A DNA stretch of 21,442 nucleotides from Verrucomicrobia bacterium 12-59-8 (GTDB lineage Bacteria > Verrucomicrobiota > Verrucomicrobiae > Verrucomicrobiales > Verrucomicrobiaceae). A program made the translations under genes and the position numbers. Location of the stretch: positions 1-21,442 of the forward strand of contig NCCR01000089.1 of the NCBI GenBank assembly GCA_002279765.1. The letters run 5' to 3'. Shown piece after piece: positions 1 through 6,496 of the stretch. Under the pieces are notes generated by a model. The model was given only the letters and a program-made list of their open reading frames with translations. It did not search any database and was not told where the DNA came from. Position 1 is the stretch's first letter, and each line of letters opens with the position of its first letter.

Positions 1-42
1 AATTCCTCTTTGGTGATTCTCGCGGAGAGGTTATGTTAAAAT

Positions 43-369
43 ATGCAAGAAAACCCCTCCGCCCCTGGCTACGAAACCTATGCCTCACTCATTGCCCCTG
101 CCGCCGCTGGCTGCGCTCTGGGCATCCTGTTTGGCCGGGGAATGCGCCGCGGATCTTCGAATGTGATCGCGCTGACCCTGCTGGCTGCCAGCGCTGCTAT
201 TGCCGCCCCGGTCATCACTGAACTGGTGCAGCGCACGGCCAACCGCCCCGGCAGCGAACGCGGCAGCCGCCGCAGGCTGGAAGGCATCCGCAACCACGGC
301 ATGCCTGATGGCGATGTGGGCGAGTTCTTTGCGGACACGCCGGAGCCGTTTGCGGCGAAGGGGCGCTGA
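43..369 (+). CDS. small membrane protein, hypothetical
   Basis: A 108-aa protein with two hydrophobic stretches (about residues 15-31 and 41-60) separated by a short basic loop, followed by a polar, arginine-rich tail. It is therefore probably an integral inner-membrane protein with two helices. The ATG at 43 is preceded by a GAGAGG about 12 nt upstream; a nearer ATG at 33 opens a different frame whose product is low-complexity and Trp/Arg-rich, so 43 is preferred. I do not recognise the family. It is chromosomal, lying just outside the left end of the inserted element, and before the insertion it would have stood downstream of the tRNA-Ser gene. Confidence 0.65.
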   Translation: MQENPSAPGYETYASLIAPAAAGCALGILFGRGMRRGSSNVIALTLLAASAAIAAPVITELVQRTANRPGSERGSRRRLEGIRNHGMPDGDVGEFFADTPEPFAAKGR

Positions 370-377
370 TCGGGACT

Positions 378-392
378 CGGCCTGTGTGGCCG
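378..392 (+). terminator. possible terminator hairpin after the small membrane gene
   Basis: CGGCC and GGCCG form a perfect 5-bp stem around the loop TGTGT, followed by AAAATTT. It lies 9 nt after the stop codon of the preceding gene. The T-run is short, so this is only a weak intrinsic terminator. Confidence 0.4.
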
Positions 393-411
393 AAAATTTC
401 AAGTGGCCCGT

Positions 412-435
412 CCTTCGCTCTGCGAGCTACGGAGG
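412..435. repeat. bulged inverted repeat (CCTTCGCTC / GAGC-tac-GGAGG)
   Basis: CCTTCGCTC (412-420) can pair with GAGC (424-427) and GGAGG (431-435), with a 3-nt bulge and a 3-nt loop. A second imperfect dyad (GGAGGgCA / TGCCTCC, 431-449) overlaps it. It sits between the chromosomal membrane-protein gene and the left att site and could be a dispersed palindrome or part of a terminator. Copy number cannot be judged here. Confidence 0.35.
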
Positions 436-462
436 GCATTTTTGCCTCCTTGGCGGGGCAAC

Positions 463-482
463 GAATGGCGGAGAGGGAGGGA
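463..482 (+). repeat. left attachment site (tRNA-Ser 3'-end copy)
   Basis: A perfect copy of the 20 bases at 9679-9698, GAATGGCGGAGAGGGAGGGA, in direct orientation. In the right copy these bases are the last 17 nt of tRNA-Ser including CCA plus 3 nt beyond. Here the rest of the tRNA is absent: the match stops at 483 (G against T) and at 462 (C against T). This is the expected distal att core left by a tyrosine integrase that targets a tRNA 3' end. Confidence 0.9.
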
Positions 483-520
483 GAGGCTCCCAAATCACTC
501 TTTCAATTGTGTATCAATGA

Positions 521-542
521 GTTACGATGGTGACATCGTGAC
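521..542. promoter_or_regulatory. 9-bp inverted repeat near the left end of the element
   Basis: GTTACGATG (521-529) and CATCGTGAC (534-542) pair over 9 positions, one of them G-T, around the loop GTGA. The sequence GTGAC is also directly repeated here. The site lies in the 177-nt non-coding stretch between the att core and the TIR gene, which otherwise shows no gene. It could be an operator for the TIR gene or an accessory recombination site; both are guesses. Confidence 0.35.
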
Positions 543-628
543 CAAGTGTGCCGCATAGGTGTGACAGCGCAATAGGAATTCGCGGCGACCGCTGAATGTC
601 TTGCCAATGTCACTCTGTCCTGAGAAGT

Positions 629-651
629 TGAAGGACGTGAATCGACCTTCA
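629..651 (+). promoter_or_regulatory. hairpin masking the possible SD of the TIR gene
   Basis: TGAAGG (629-634) pairs perfectly with CCTTCA (646-651) across an 11-nt loop, ending 8 nt before the TIR start codon at 660. The AAGG in the left arm is the only SD-like sequence, and it is rather far from the start. The hairpin could bring it nearer or hide it. A role in limiting expression is inference. Confidence 0.3.
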
Positions 652-659
652 TTTGCTCC

Positions 660-1688
660 ATGAAAGACTTCTTTATCAGCTACAACAAAGCAGACAAAGC
701 CCATGCCTTAGCGATAAAATGTTGGCTGGAAGATGCAGGCCATACAACCGTCATGCAGGCGACGGATTTTCATGCAGGTTCAAACTTCGTTCTTGAGATG
801 GACAGTGCGGCGAAAGGAGCAGCGCGAACACTTGCCATTCTTTCTCCTGATTATCTCAACTCTTCATTCACTGCCCCTGAATGGGCGGCAGCATTCGTGA
901 ATGATCCCACGGGTAGGGGGCGCAAGCTTGTTCCTGTCCGTGTTCGCGAGTGTGCTCCCAGCGGTTTGCTACAATCTGTCGTTTACGTTGACCTTGTAGG
1001 ATTGGACATGTCGCAGGCACAGCAAAAATTGTTATCCGCACTCGCTGGCGAGGCTGTTCCCAGCCCTCCTGTGAAAAAGGAAAAAAAGCGTTCACCGCGA
1101 CAGCGATCAGAGAAGAGCGAGTCACCACGCATAAGCTTGAATGCTCAAGGTGAAACCGTCTATCAATCAGCGGGCGACCTATACGTTAACCCAAAACCAC
1201 CGGTAAATAAAACTGTGTTCATGCGTGAGCCTCATCATGTCAGCGAGGCACAGGCTGCTGAAATCAGAAGGCTCTTGACCGGACTAGCAGAACGTGACGA
1301 ATTGGCGGGGAAAGGCAAAACTTACGGAGCGTGGATGAATAAATTCACAGGCAAGAACGGCTTCAATTTGACCACATACAAAGCACTTCCGGCATCGCAA
1401 TTTGAGGCGGCAGTAAAATGGATAAAAATGCAGAAGGCGGTGGGAAGAAGTGCGCTACGTCGAACGAACAACCAAGTTTGGAGAAACGACCACTATGCGG
1501 CAATATGGGGGACGGCCAAAAAGATGAATTTGGACAGAGATGCAGTTCATCAAAAAGCCCGAGAGTATTTTGGCCTCAAGAAGGCAGTGGAGTCTCTTAA
1601 AGAGGACTTGGGCGAGAGGCAGCTTGCGAAGTTCGCTGGATTCATGAAAAGGGAAGCGAACAAAGCAGCAAGAAACAAATTGAATTGA
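660..1688 (+). CDS. TIR-domain protein with ORF6C-like C-terminal region (candidate defence effector)
   Basis: A 342-aa soluble protein. Residues 1-115 form a bacterial TIR domain: FISY at the start of strand A, then GSNFVLEM, LAILSPDYL and the SFTAPEWAAAF helix. Glu74 in the latter is the likely NADase catalytic glutamate. A charged Lys/Arg/Ser/Pro linker follows (about 130-160). Residues about 193-262 resemble the phage ORF6C domain (SEAQAAEIRRLL, then YGAWMNKF and LPASQFEAAVKWI). Residues 276-331 look like a further small helical module. TIR proteins in prokaryotes commonly cleave NAD+ or make cyclic ADP-ribose in anti-phage defence. Here the phage-type module could be the sensing or DNA-associated part; this is inference. 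The gene lies at the element end opposite the integrase, a usual cargo position, and abuts an unknown gene downstream. Confidence 0.85.
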   Translation: MKDFFISYNKADKAHALAIKCWLEDAGHTTVMQATDFHAGSNFVLEMDSAAKGAARTLAILSPDYLNSSFTAPEWAAAFVNDPTGRGRKLVPVRVRECAPSGLLQSVVYVDLVGLDMSQAQQKLLSALAGEAVPSPPVKKEKKRSPRQRSEKSESPRISLNAQGETVYQSAGDLYVNPKPPVNKTVFMREPHHVSEAQAAEIRRLLTGLAERDELAGKGKTYGAWMNKFTGKNGFNLTTYKALPASQFEAAVKWIKMQKAVGRSALRRTNNQVWRNDHYAAIWGTAKKMNLDRDAVHQKAREYFGLKKAVESLKEDLGERQLAKFAGFMKREANKAARNKLN

Positions 1689-1693
1689 ATGAT

Positions 1694-2167
1694 ATGCCAA
1701 CCACCGAAAAACTGCCTCTGGAAATTGTGCGCGACTGGTTCAAGGGCGTTGAAGAGCCAGCCAGAGGCGTGATGGCTTTGTTTGTGATGGTCCGCATTCA
1801 AGACCCTGATGGATTGGCTTCATGGGAAGACGTTTTTTGCGAATGGCTTTCGGCAAGATTGGACTATTTCAAACATCTTGGGCGGACTCTTCAAGTTCGT
1901 GGGCTGATTGACTTTATTTTGGCAGAGATGGGGAGTGATCAATATTGGGAACACGCCTTGAACAAGCAGCTTGAAATGATTGAGCATGAACAAACTCCAA
2001 AAATGGTGCGTCAGATGGTGAACAAACACCTGCCTGCAATGCCAAAGGCAAAAGAGGTTTGGTTTCAAACCGCTGAATCGTGGGAAGACCTTCGTTCAAA
2101 CTATCTCACAGATGAGCGTCTTTGGATGTGGGAAAGGGAGATGGAGCGACGGTTCAGCCCAGTCTGA
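1694..2167 (+). CDS. hypothetical protein coupled to the TIR gene
   Basis: A 157-aa, Trp-rich, mostly helical soluble protein starting MPTTEKLPLEIV, with no signal peptide or membrane segment. I do not recognise the family. The ATG at 1694 lies 5 nt after the TIR stop codon; a TTG at 1685 in the same frame would overlap that stop. Either way the two genes must be co-transcribed and probably translationally coupled. The tight pairing with a TIR effector suggests a partner such as an immunity, sensor or regulatory subunit, without direct evidence. It converges on the minus-strand gene ending at 2182, leaving only 14 nt between them. Confidence 0.7.
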   Translation: MPTTEKLPLEIVRDWFKGVEEPARGVMALFVMVRIQDPDGLASWEDVFCEWLSARLDYFKHLGRTLQVRGLIDFILAEMGSDQYWEHALNKQLEMIEHEQTPKMVRQMVNKHLPAMPKAKEVWFQTAESWEDLRSNYLTDERLWMWEREMERRFSPV

Positions 2168-2181
2168 ATTGGTAGCAGTTT

Positions 2182-2439
2182 CTAGCCCTCACGAAGCCGA
2201 ATCGGCAGTTTCATTAGAGGCATCTTGATTCCTTGCAACGCGGCCTCATCTCGTAGCGCCTTTCTTTCCTGAATGATTTCATCGAGTCTGCACGCAAATT
2301 GTCTGGTGTTTTTTTGTTTTTTGATGCGTTTCAGCACTTCACAATCCATATCGTATTTGGGGTTACAGGCTTTCCATCGGACTTGCCATTTTCGATAGCG
2401 CGCCGCAAAGGGGCAGCCAAATAACGGCTTAATCCTCAC
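2182..2439 (-). CDS. small basic hypothetical protein
   Basis: An 85-aa, Lys/Arg-rich protein. It starts with GTG at 2439, and the start region overlaps the end of the upstream gene by 11 nt, which suggests translational coupling. Residues 38-66 form a highly charged, probably helical stretch. It contains three cysteines near the N-terminus and middle but no clear metal-binding pattern. I do not recognise it. Its position after the terminase-small-subunit-like gene suggests a phage-type accessory protein. The overlap and the absence of an alternative gene support it, but its short length limits confidence. Confidence 0.5.
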   Translation of the reverse strand: MRIKPLFGCPFAARYRKWQVRWKACNPKYDMDCEVLKRIKKQKNTRQFACRLDEIIQERKALRDEAALQGIKMPLMKLPIRLREG

Positions 2440-3007
2440 GCAGTCGGTGTGTCATTTTTGATGCAGAAGCCGCGTCCATTTCTTTGGCTTCCTTTTCGGC
2501 TCTGTTCGCCATGAGAATGGAACCCAATTTTTTTACAAGCTCGGCAACACCCGCCTGCTTCTTCATTCGTATCAGTGCTTCGGGTTCAATTGTTTCAATT
2601 GGCGAAAAGTTGAACAGAGGCTTTCCGTTCCGCCCGCTATGCTCTATTTTTTCGGGTAAGGAAAACTCTTCCGGGTGCCTTCTTTCCAGCAGCCACGCGG
2701 CTGCTCGCCACTCGTGATTTGCAGCCTTCCGAATGCACGAAACACAAACCTGCATAGCCACTGCCTGAGAACGCCTGAGTGACTGGCAAAACTGGCGAAA
2801 CTCAATTGGGGCATTTTCGTCTTCTCCACGGATGCGCCAGCGGTTCAGCGTCTCATAGCAAATACCTGCAAGCATCGCTGCTTGTTTGAGCGGCATCCCC
2901 TCCTCAATCGCGCTCAAGAGCTTGGTTTCACACTCTTTCGTCAACAGGCATGGCCTGCCAACGGGCTTTTTGAAGTTTTGGGGTTTGAGGAAAACAGAAG
3001 CGGGCAT
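2429..3007 (-). CDS. terminase small subunit-like HTH protein
   Basis: A 192-aa protein. Residues 16-115 match the pattern of terminase-small-subunit/homeodomain-like phage proteins: VGRPCLLTKECETKLLSAI, then the helix-turn-helix KQAAMLAGICYETLNRWRIRG (about 40-61), and the typical HEWRAAAWLLERRHPEEFS ending at about 116. The remainder is charged and may be an oligomerisation or interaction region. In phages this protein recognises the packaging site, and some phage satellites use their own copy to redirect packaging. No large terminase accompanies it here. It could instead be a plain DNA-binding regulator. ATG at 3007; no good SD is seen. Confidence 0.7.
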   Translation of the reverse strand: MPASVFLKPQNFKKPVGRPCLLTKECETKLLSAIEEGMPLKQAAMLAGICYETLNRWRIRGEDENAPIEFRQFCQSLRRSQAVAMQVCVSCIRKAANHEWRAAAWLLERRHPEEFSLPEKIEHSGRNGKPLFNFSPIETIEPEALIRMKKQAGVAELVKKLGSILMANRAEKEAKEMDAASASKMTHRLRED

Positions 3008-3064
3008 CTTTCAGTGTCATGGGGGAAGATAATTTCCCGCATTGCCTCTCCGTTTCCGTCTGAA

Positions 3065-3076
3065 TTTGAACACATG
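3065..3076 (+). repeat. element repeat copy 1 (TTTGAACACATG)
   Basis: First of four exact copies of TTTGAACACATG within the element. It is followed by GGCAAA, giving the extended form TTTGAACACATGGGCAAA at 3065-3082. It lies upstream of the TerS-like gene on the opposite strand to that gene. The ATG in the motif opens a plus-strand frame of only about 36 codons. Confidence 0.8.
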
Positions 3077-3119
3077 GGCAAATTCACATCAAGAACCGAC
3101 AAGAGGGGACGCGGAACAA

Positions 3120-3240
3120 ACGACACCGGGGAAGGCCCGGAACTATCCAGCGCAAAAGCGAAGCTTTGGCACTGCGCACCATAGCAGAGAGGGTGCCCTC
3201 TCTCAACTCATGCAAGCCCCGTGGAATCGGGGCAAAAATG
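3120..3240. other. hairpin-rich non-coding stretch
   Basis: The 252-nt gap between the TerS-like gene and the serine recombinase has no convincing gene. It holds four perfect stems in a row: CCGGG/CCCGG (3126-3140), AAAGC/GCTTT (3155-3167), AGAGAGGG/CCCTCTCT (3186-3203) and GCCCCG/CGGGGC (3216-3233). No stem is followed by a T-run on either strand, so they are not ordinary intrinsic terminators. A structured RNA, a single-strand or transfer origin, or a recombination/packaging site are possible readings. Confidence 0.45.
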
Positions 3241-3259
3241 GAGACTTACAAACGGGCTG

Positions 3260-3913
3260 TTATGCTGCTAACGCTGCTTTCACACGTTGAACCGTGCTCA
3301 TGCCTTTAGCTGCGATCTTGGCCGTATTCCTCACCGACTGGCCCGCTTTGAGAAGGCGGATAATATCGCGGTGTTTGGCTAGCAATTCGGAACGCTCAAG
3401 CCCGCTACCCATGGGCCTTCCCAGCTTGCGGCCCTTCCGGCGTGCCTCTGCCAGTCCTGACTTGATGCGTTCAACAAGCGTTTCCTTTTCCGCCCGCGCC
3501 ATCTCGGAGAGAAGGGCGAGCATGATAGCAGCGGCAGGGTTGCGTTTGCAGTTTGGGAGCAGCGTTTCGATGCTCTGAGCGTGCCAGTAAAGGGAGACAC
3601 AATGGGCCTCCAGCATTTCGACAAAGGTTAAAGCCACACTTGGGCGGCGAGCCACACGAGAGACTTCATGAACCAGCACTTTCTTGATACTGCCCTCTGC
3701 CGCGAGTTGAAGCACCCGCTGCAAAGCTGGCCTGTCTTGAATATCAGCGCTTCCTGAGACGGTTTCCTCGCACATTTCCACAATCTGCCAGCCTTTGGCC
3801 TTGGCGACTGCTTCCAACTCGTGTTTTTGGCGCTGTGTCTCCTGCTTGTTGGTGGAGACACGCACAATGACCGCAACCGGGAGGGCTTGAGGGGCGGGAG
3901 ACTTCGTTTTCAT
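3260..3913 (-). CDS. serine recombinase (resolvase/invertase family)
   Basis: A 217-aa site-specific serine recombinase of usual resolvase length. The N-terminal catalytic domain shows VRVSTNKQETQRQ with nucleophile Ser20, and SRVARRP with Arg86 and Arg89, matching the conserved active-site arginines. The long E helix region (about 125-160) is present, then GRKLGRPMG and a Hin-like helix-turn-helix from about 175 to the end (VRNTAKIAAKGMSTVQRV). It would resolve multimers, invert a segment or assist excision; the target is probably the repeat-containing region just upstream. ATG at 3911-3913. The gene stands alone, with non-coding DNA on both sides. Confidence 0.92.
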   Translation of the reverse strand: MKTKSPAPQALPVAVIVRVSTNKQETQRQKHELEAVAKAKGWQIVEMCEETVSGSADIQDRPALQRVLQLAAEGSIKKVLVHEVSRVARRPSVALTFVEMLEAHCVSLYWHAQSIETLLPNCKRNPAAAIMLALLSEMARAEKETLVERIKSGLAEARRKGRKLGRPMGSGLERSELLAKHRDIIRLLKAGQSVRNTAKIAAKGMSTVQRVKAALAA

Positions 3914-3931
3914 GGAATCACGCTACTCTGA

Positions 3932-4046
3932 TGTATTCATTTAATCAATAGATTTCGAGAATACACTATCGAATTAGCTCTCCCCTCGCGAAAGCTGGCG
4001 ATTTTGGGCCAAAAAGCGGCCAACCATTCTTTGAATACACTTTGAG
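3932..4046. promoter_or_regulatory. possible res/operator region upstream of the recombinase
   Basis: TGTATTC (3932-3938) and GAATACA (3959-3965) form a perfect 7-bp inverted repeat spanning 34 bp, about the size of a resolvase subsite. A third related sequence, TTTGAATACACT, follows at 4030-4041, and the element repeat TTTGAACACATG starts 19 nt further on. All lie in the 216-nt non-coding gap directly upstream of the recombinase start at 3913. Resolvase genes commonly sit beside their res site, which also serves as operator. The rest of the gap shows no gene. Confidence 0.45.
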
Positions 4047-4060
4047 GGCTGGCGAGGCGG

Positions 4061-4072
4061 TTTGAACACATG
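4061..4072 (+). repeat. element repeat copy 2 (TTTGAACACATG)
   Basis: Exact 12-mer followed by GACAAA, so 4061-4078 differs from copy 1 at a single base over 18 positions. It lies between the serine recombinase and the possible Rep gene, in the same orientation as copy 1. Its internal ATG opens an 18-codon frame only. Confidence 0.8.
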
Positions 4073-4129
4073 GACAAACGGAGAGGGAAGGGGGGAAGCC
4101 GTCTGGCAGCTAGCGCGGCAGGCTGAAAA

Positions 4130-5674
4130 TCAGTCCCCGCGTATCCGCCGCACTCCTTTTCCGTCTTTGATTAGCTGGAATGTGTCCTTACCTGCCCCAA
4201 AAATGGTCAACAACGGGTCTCCGGTAGCGGAAACCAAGGTGTCAGCAGCGTCTTTGTAGGGGTCAGTAAGGGCGTAAAACTGGCGGGAGGGGTCAAATTT
4301 GATGATCCCCCGGTTTTCCAGCGTGGTGAGAGGGACGGCATAAGGCCCCTTTTTGAAACTGCCGCGAAAGCCTTTGTAATAGCACAGCCAAATAAGCAGC
4401 ATTTGAATCTTCGACAGCCGTTCATCCATGAAAATGGAGGGGGGAGCCGCTGCTGCTACCTCTGCCAGCAAATGAACGACGGAATTGGCCTTCACCGTTG
4501 GAGCCTGAGTTTTCTGCAATTGCTCCATGATGCAGTTCATGTGATTGGCGGCTTTTTGACGGAGTGCTTTTATCAAGAGGGGCAGTTCACTCCACGAGTA
4601 TTCCCCTTCTTTGGATTTAATCCCTGCTTCTTGAAGAAGCTCCATTCGGCGTTTCGAGAGGTCAGTGTGAACGATCTCGAATCGAATCCTTTTGTTGGTC
4701 TTAGCATACAGTTTCAACCGCACCCCCTCTGCAATTGGGATGCTGAAACATGGGGAATTCAAAACGCGGCCTGCCTCTTTTGGCTGCTCCGAAACCCCCA
4801 CTTCATTTCCGGCCTCAACTTCATAGGTTTTGACTGTGCCGCCTGACTTGGTGAGACTCATGAGCTTGGCCCCGATGTCCCAAACGTCTTGAATTGGAGT
4901 AGCGGACGGAAACTCCCAAAGTGTCTCCACCATGCTAAGGCTGTAATGTTCCTCCTGTTGTTCCCATGCCGCCTGATACCAGTCATCCTCTACGGGCTTG
5001 GTCTTGTTCAGTCGTGTTACGAACTCGCATGCGCGGGACAGTTCGGAGCCTGTTTGGTCTGCAATAAGTTCCAAGTAGCGTTCAAAATGCTCCTTGGCTG
5101 CGAATTTTTTCCATTCCGGTGCGTTGGGCAGCCAGTTGTCTTCACCATCCAGAGACTCCTCATCTCCATAAGAGGAGCGCTTGTCCTTTCGTTTTTGCAG
5201 GCGAGACGGGCAAGGCTTGAGCGGGTTGTCTTGGTGGGGTTGATGCCGAATGAATCGCTGGACATTCAGAGAGAGCCGGAGCTTGGCGCGATGCACTATC
5301 TCTCCCGTGATGGGGAGTCGCTGCTTCTTTTCGTAAAAGAGGCAATAGCCACTGCAAAGGGGTGGTTCGTGACGGCGGGAGGAAGACGGATGCAGAACAG
5401 CTTGTTTCCGAATCCAGAGTTTGTTCCTGTCCTTTCCGATCATTTCAGGGCGACGAAAAAACGCACCATAAAGGGCGGGATTCTCTGCGGTTGGCCACGC
5501 CATATCCTCTTGCCCATCGGGCGGTGAACTCATGTAGCCTTTGAACGCATGGACATTTTCCTCATGGGGACTGATGCCAAAAATGCTCCATTTGCCGATT
5601 TCCAAATCAATCTTGTCCTCCCGCGCATCTTCGGAAAAAAACTGCGTATCGAGTGAAAAAGGGGAGGAATTCAA
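4130..5674 (-). CDS. large hypothetical protein, possible replication initiator
   Basis: A 514-aa soluble protein without signal peptide or membrane segments. I cannot place it firmly. Residues about 319-337 (RLKLYAKTNKRIRFEIVH) resemble the tyrosine/lysine-containing motif of plasmid and filamentous-phage replication initiators (gene II/X type), where a lysine precedes a basic, beta-strand region. The C-terminal part (about 410-500) could be a winged-helix: KIQMLLIWLCYYKG, then LENRGIIKFD and FYALTD. The open frame begins with TTG at 5674; no in-frame ATG occurs before about residue 48 and no SD is evident, so the start is uncertain. Repeat copies on both sides of the gene would suit a Rep with iteron-like sites, but this is inference. 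Confidence 0.6.
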   Translation of the reverse strand: MNSSPFSLDTQFFSEDAREDKIDLEIGKWSIFGISPHEENVHAFKGYMSSPPDGQEDMAWPTAENPALYGAFFRRPEMIGKDRNKLWIRKQAVLHPSSSRRHEPPLCSGYCLFYEKKQRLPITGEIVHRAKLRLSLNVQRFIRHQPHQDNPLKPCPSRLQKRKDKRSSYGDEESLDGEDNWLPNAPEWKKFAAKEHFERYLELIADQTGSELSRACEFVTRLNKTKPVEDDWYQAAWEQQEEHYSLSMVETLWEFPSATPIQDVWDIGAKLMSLTKSGGTVKTYEVEAGNEVGVSEQPKEAGRVLNSPCFSIPIAEGVRLKLYAKTNKRIRFEIVHTDLSKRRMELLQEAGIKSKEGEYSWSELPLLIKALRQKAANHMNCIMEQLQKTQAPTVKANSVVHLLAEVAAAAPPSIFMDERLSKIQMLLIWLCYYKGFRGSFKKGPYAVPLTTLENRGIIKFDPSRQFYALTDPYKDAADTLVSATGDPLLTIFGAGKDTFQLIKDGKGVRRIRGD

Positions 5675-5761
5675 GGCTTGGCTGATGCTACACAGCGGAT
5701 AACGGCCTTTTCAATGGTTTTTGCACCTCCTACCTCTGTCTATAGTGGAGGCAAATTCGCA

Positions 5762-5773
5762 CATGTGTTCAAA
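5762..5773 (-). repeat. element repeat copy 3 (TTTGAACACATG, minus strand)
   Basis: Exact 12-mer on the minus strand, followed by TGCGAAT rather than GRCAAA. It lies in the 117-nt gap upstream of the possible Rep gene and points the same way as that gene. The internal ATG opens a 17-codon frame, after which an AGGAGG (complement at about 5728-5733) is seen, so a short leader peptide is conceivable. Confidence 0.8.
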
Positions 5774-5791
5774 ATGCCAGAGAGGCTCCGG

Positions 5792-6013
5792 TCAGTTTGA
5801 AGCCGGGAAGTCGGGGCCACTGGGCAGCACCCCCGGCGAAAGAAGGGTTTCCTCAATGATGTAAGGCGGGCCGATGGTCATGCCGCTATGCGTGTCACGG
5901 TTGAAAAATTGAAGAGTGCCGTTTTCGCTCATGGTGTATTTGAAGGTGGAAAAGCGGCGTCCTTTGGCCGTCAAATATGAGGTGATCCGGTAGAACTTGG
6001 GGTTCTCGTTCAT
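5792..6013 (-). CDS. small hypothetical protein (STFKY-containing)
   Basis: A 73-aa soluble protein. The start ATG at 6013 overlaps the stop of the upstream membrane-protein gene (ATGA) and has a good SD, GAGAAGG, nearby, so it is probably translated by coupling. It contains RRFSTFKYTMSENG, which resembles RRSTFKYELMLKN near the end of the upstream protein, suggesting a small duplication. The family is unknown. It is the last gene of the three-gene membrane cluster before the possible Rep gene. Confidence 0.6.
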   Translation of the reverse strand: MNENPKFYRITSYLTAKGRRFSTFKYTMSENGTLQFFNRDTHSGMTIGPPYIIEETLLSPGVLPSGPDFPASN

Positions 6014-6468
6014 CGCCTTCTCTTGTGATGAAAAGTCTTTCGCCGGTTTTTCAGCATCAGTTCATATTTGAAAGTGGAACGCCGGATGTTGCCGAACAGC
6101 GGCGTGATGAAAAACACCGGCTCTCCTGCCTTGGGCTGGTGGAACCTTTTTGGCAGTGATGTCGTTGCTGCCGCGTCTGCTTGGACGTTGTATGGAATGG
6201 TCTTGCTGCCCTTGCTGTCGATCATCGCAGACAAAGCGACAGCAGCCAGCGTTCCCACAATCAAACCGCTCCCAATTGAGAAGGGCCTGCTTTGCTTGGC
6301 TCTAAGGCTGAGAATGACAGCAGTGATTCCAGCGCCCGAAAAAACCGCCAGATACAAAAGGGCTTTCCAGAAAAGGGAAATCGCTACGATGGCAATAAGA
6401 AGTGCGAAGGAGAGCTGCCATTGAATGGCTGGCTTATTGGATTCAGGCAAGCGAGAGGCTTCGCTCAT
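6010..6468 (-). CDS. membrane protein, paralogue of the neighbouring GYF protein's TM region
   Basis: A 152-aa protein with three hydrophobic segments (about residues 20-34, 36-54 and 64-83) and a soluble C-terminal part ending in a basic tail. The membrane block, including RPFSIGSGLIVGTLAAVAL, lines up with KVYSIGGGLVLGLLTMILL of the upstream GYF_2 protein, so the two are related, but this one lacks the GYF domain. ATG at 6468, 28 nt after the upstream gene; no clear SD. It is probably co-transcribed with its neighbours. Function unknown. Confidence 0.7.
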   Translation of the reverse strand: MSEASRLPESNKPAIQWQLSFALLIAIVAISLFWKALLYLAVFSGAGITAVILSLRAKQSRPFSIGSGLIVGTLAAVALSAMIDSKGSKTIPYNVQADAAATTSLPKRFHQPKAGEPVFFITPLFGNIRRSTFKYELMLKNRRKTFHHKRRR

Positions 6469-6496
6469 GGTTGGATCGTTTTAGAGCGGTAACGGA

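Noticed and set aside
3186..3240. Intrinsic terminators after the serine recombinase
   Set aside because: The stems are good, but neither strand has a T-run after them; they are reported as a structured region instead.
4403..5527. Plus-strand frames of 147 and 212 codons opposite the possible Rep gene
   Set aside because: They are antisense to the longer minus-strand frame. The latter was preferred for length and cluster orientation, though its own function is uncertain.
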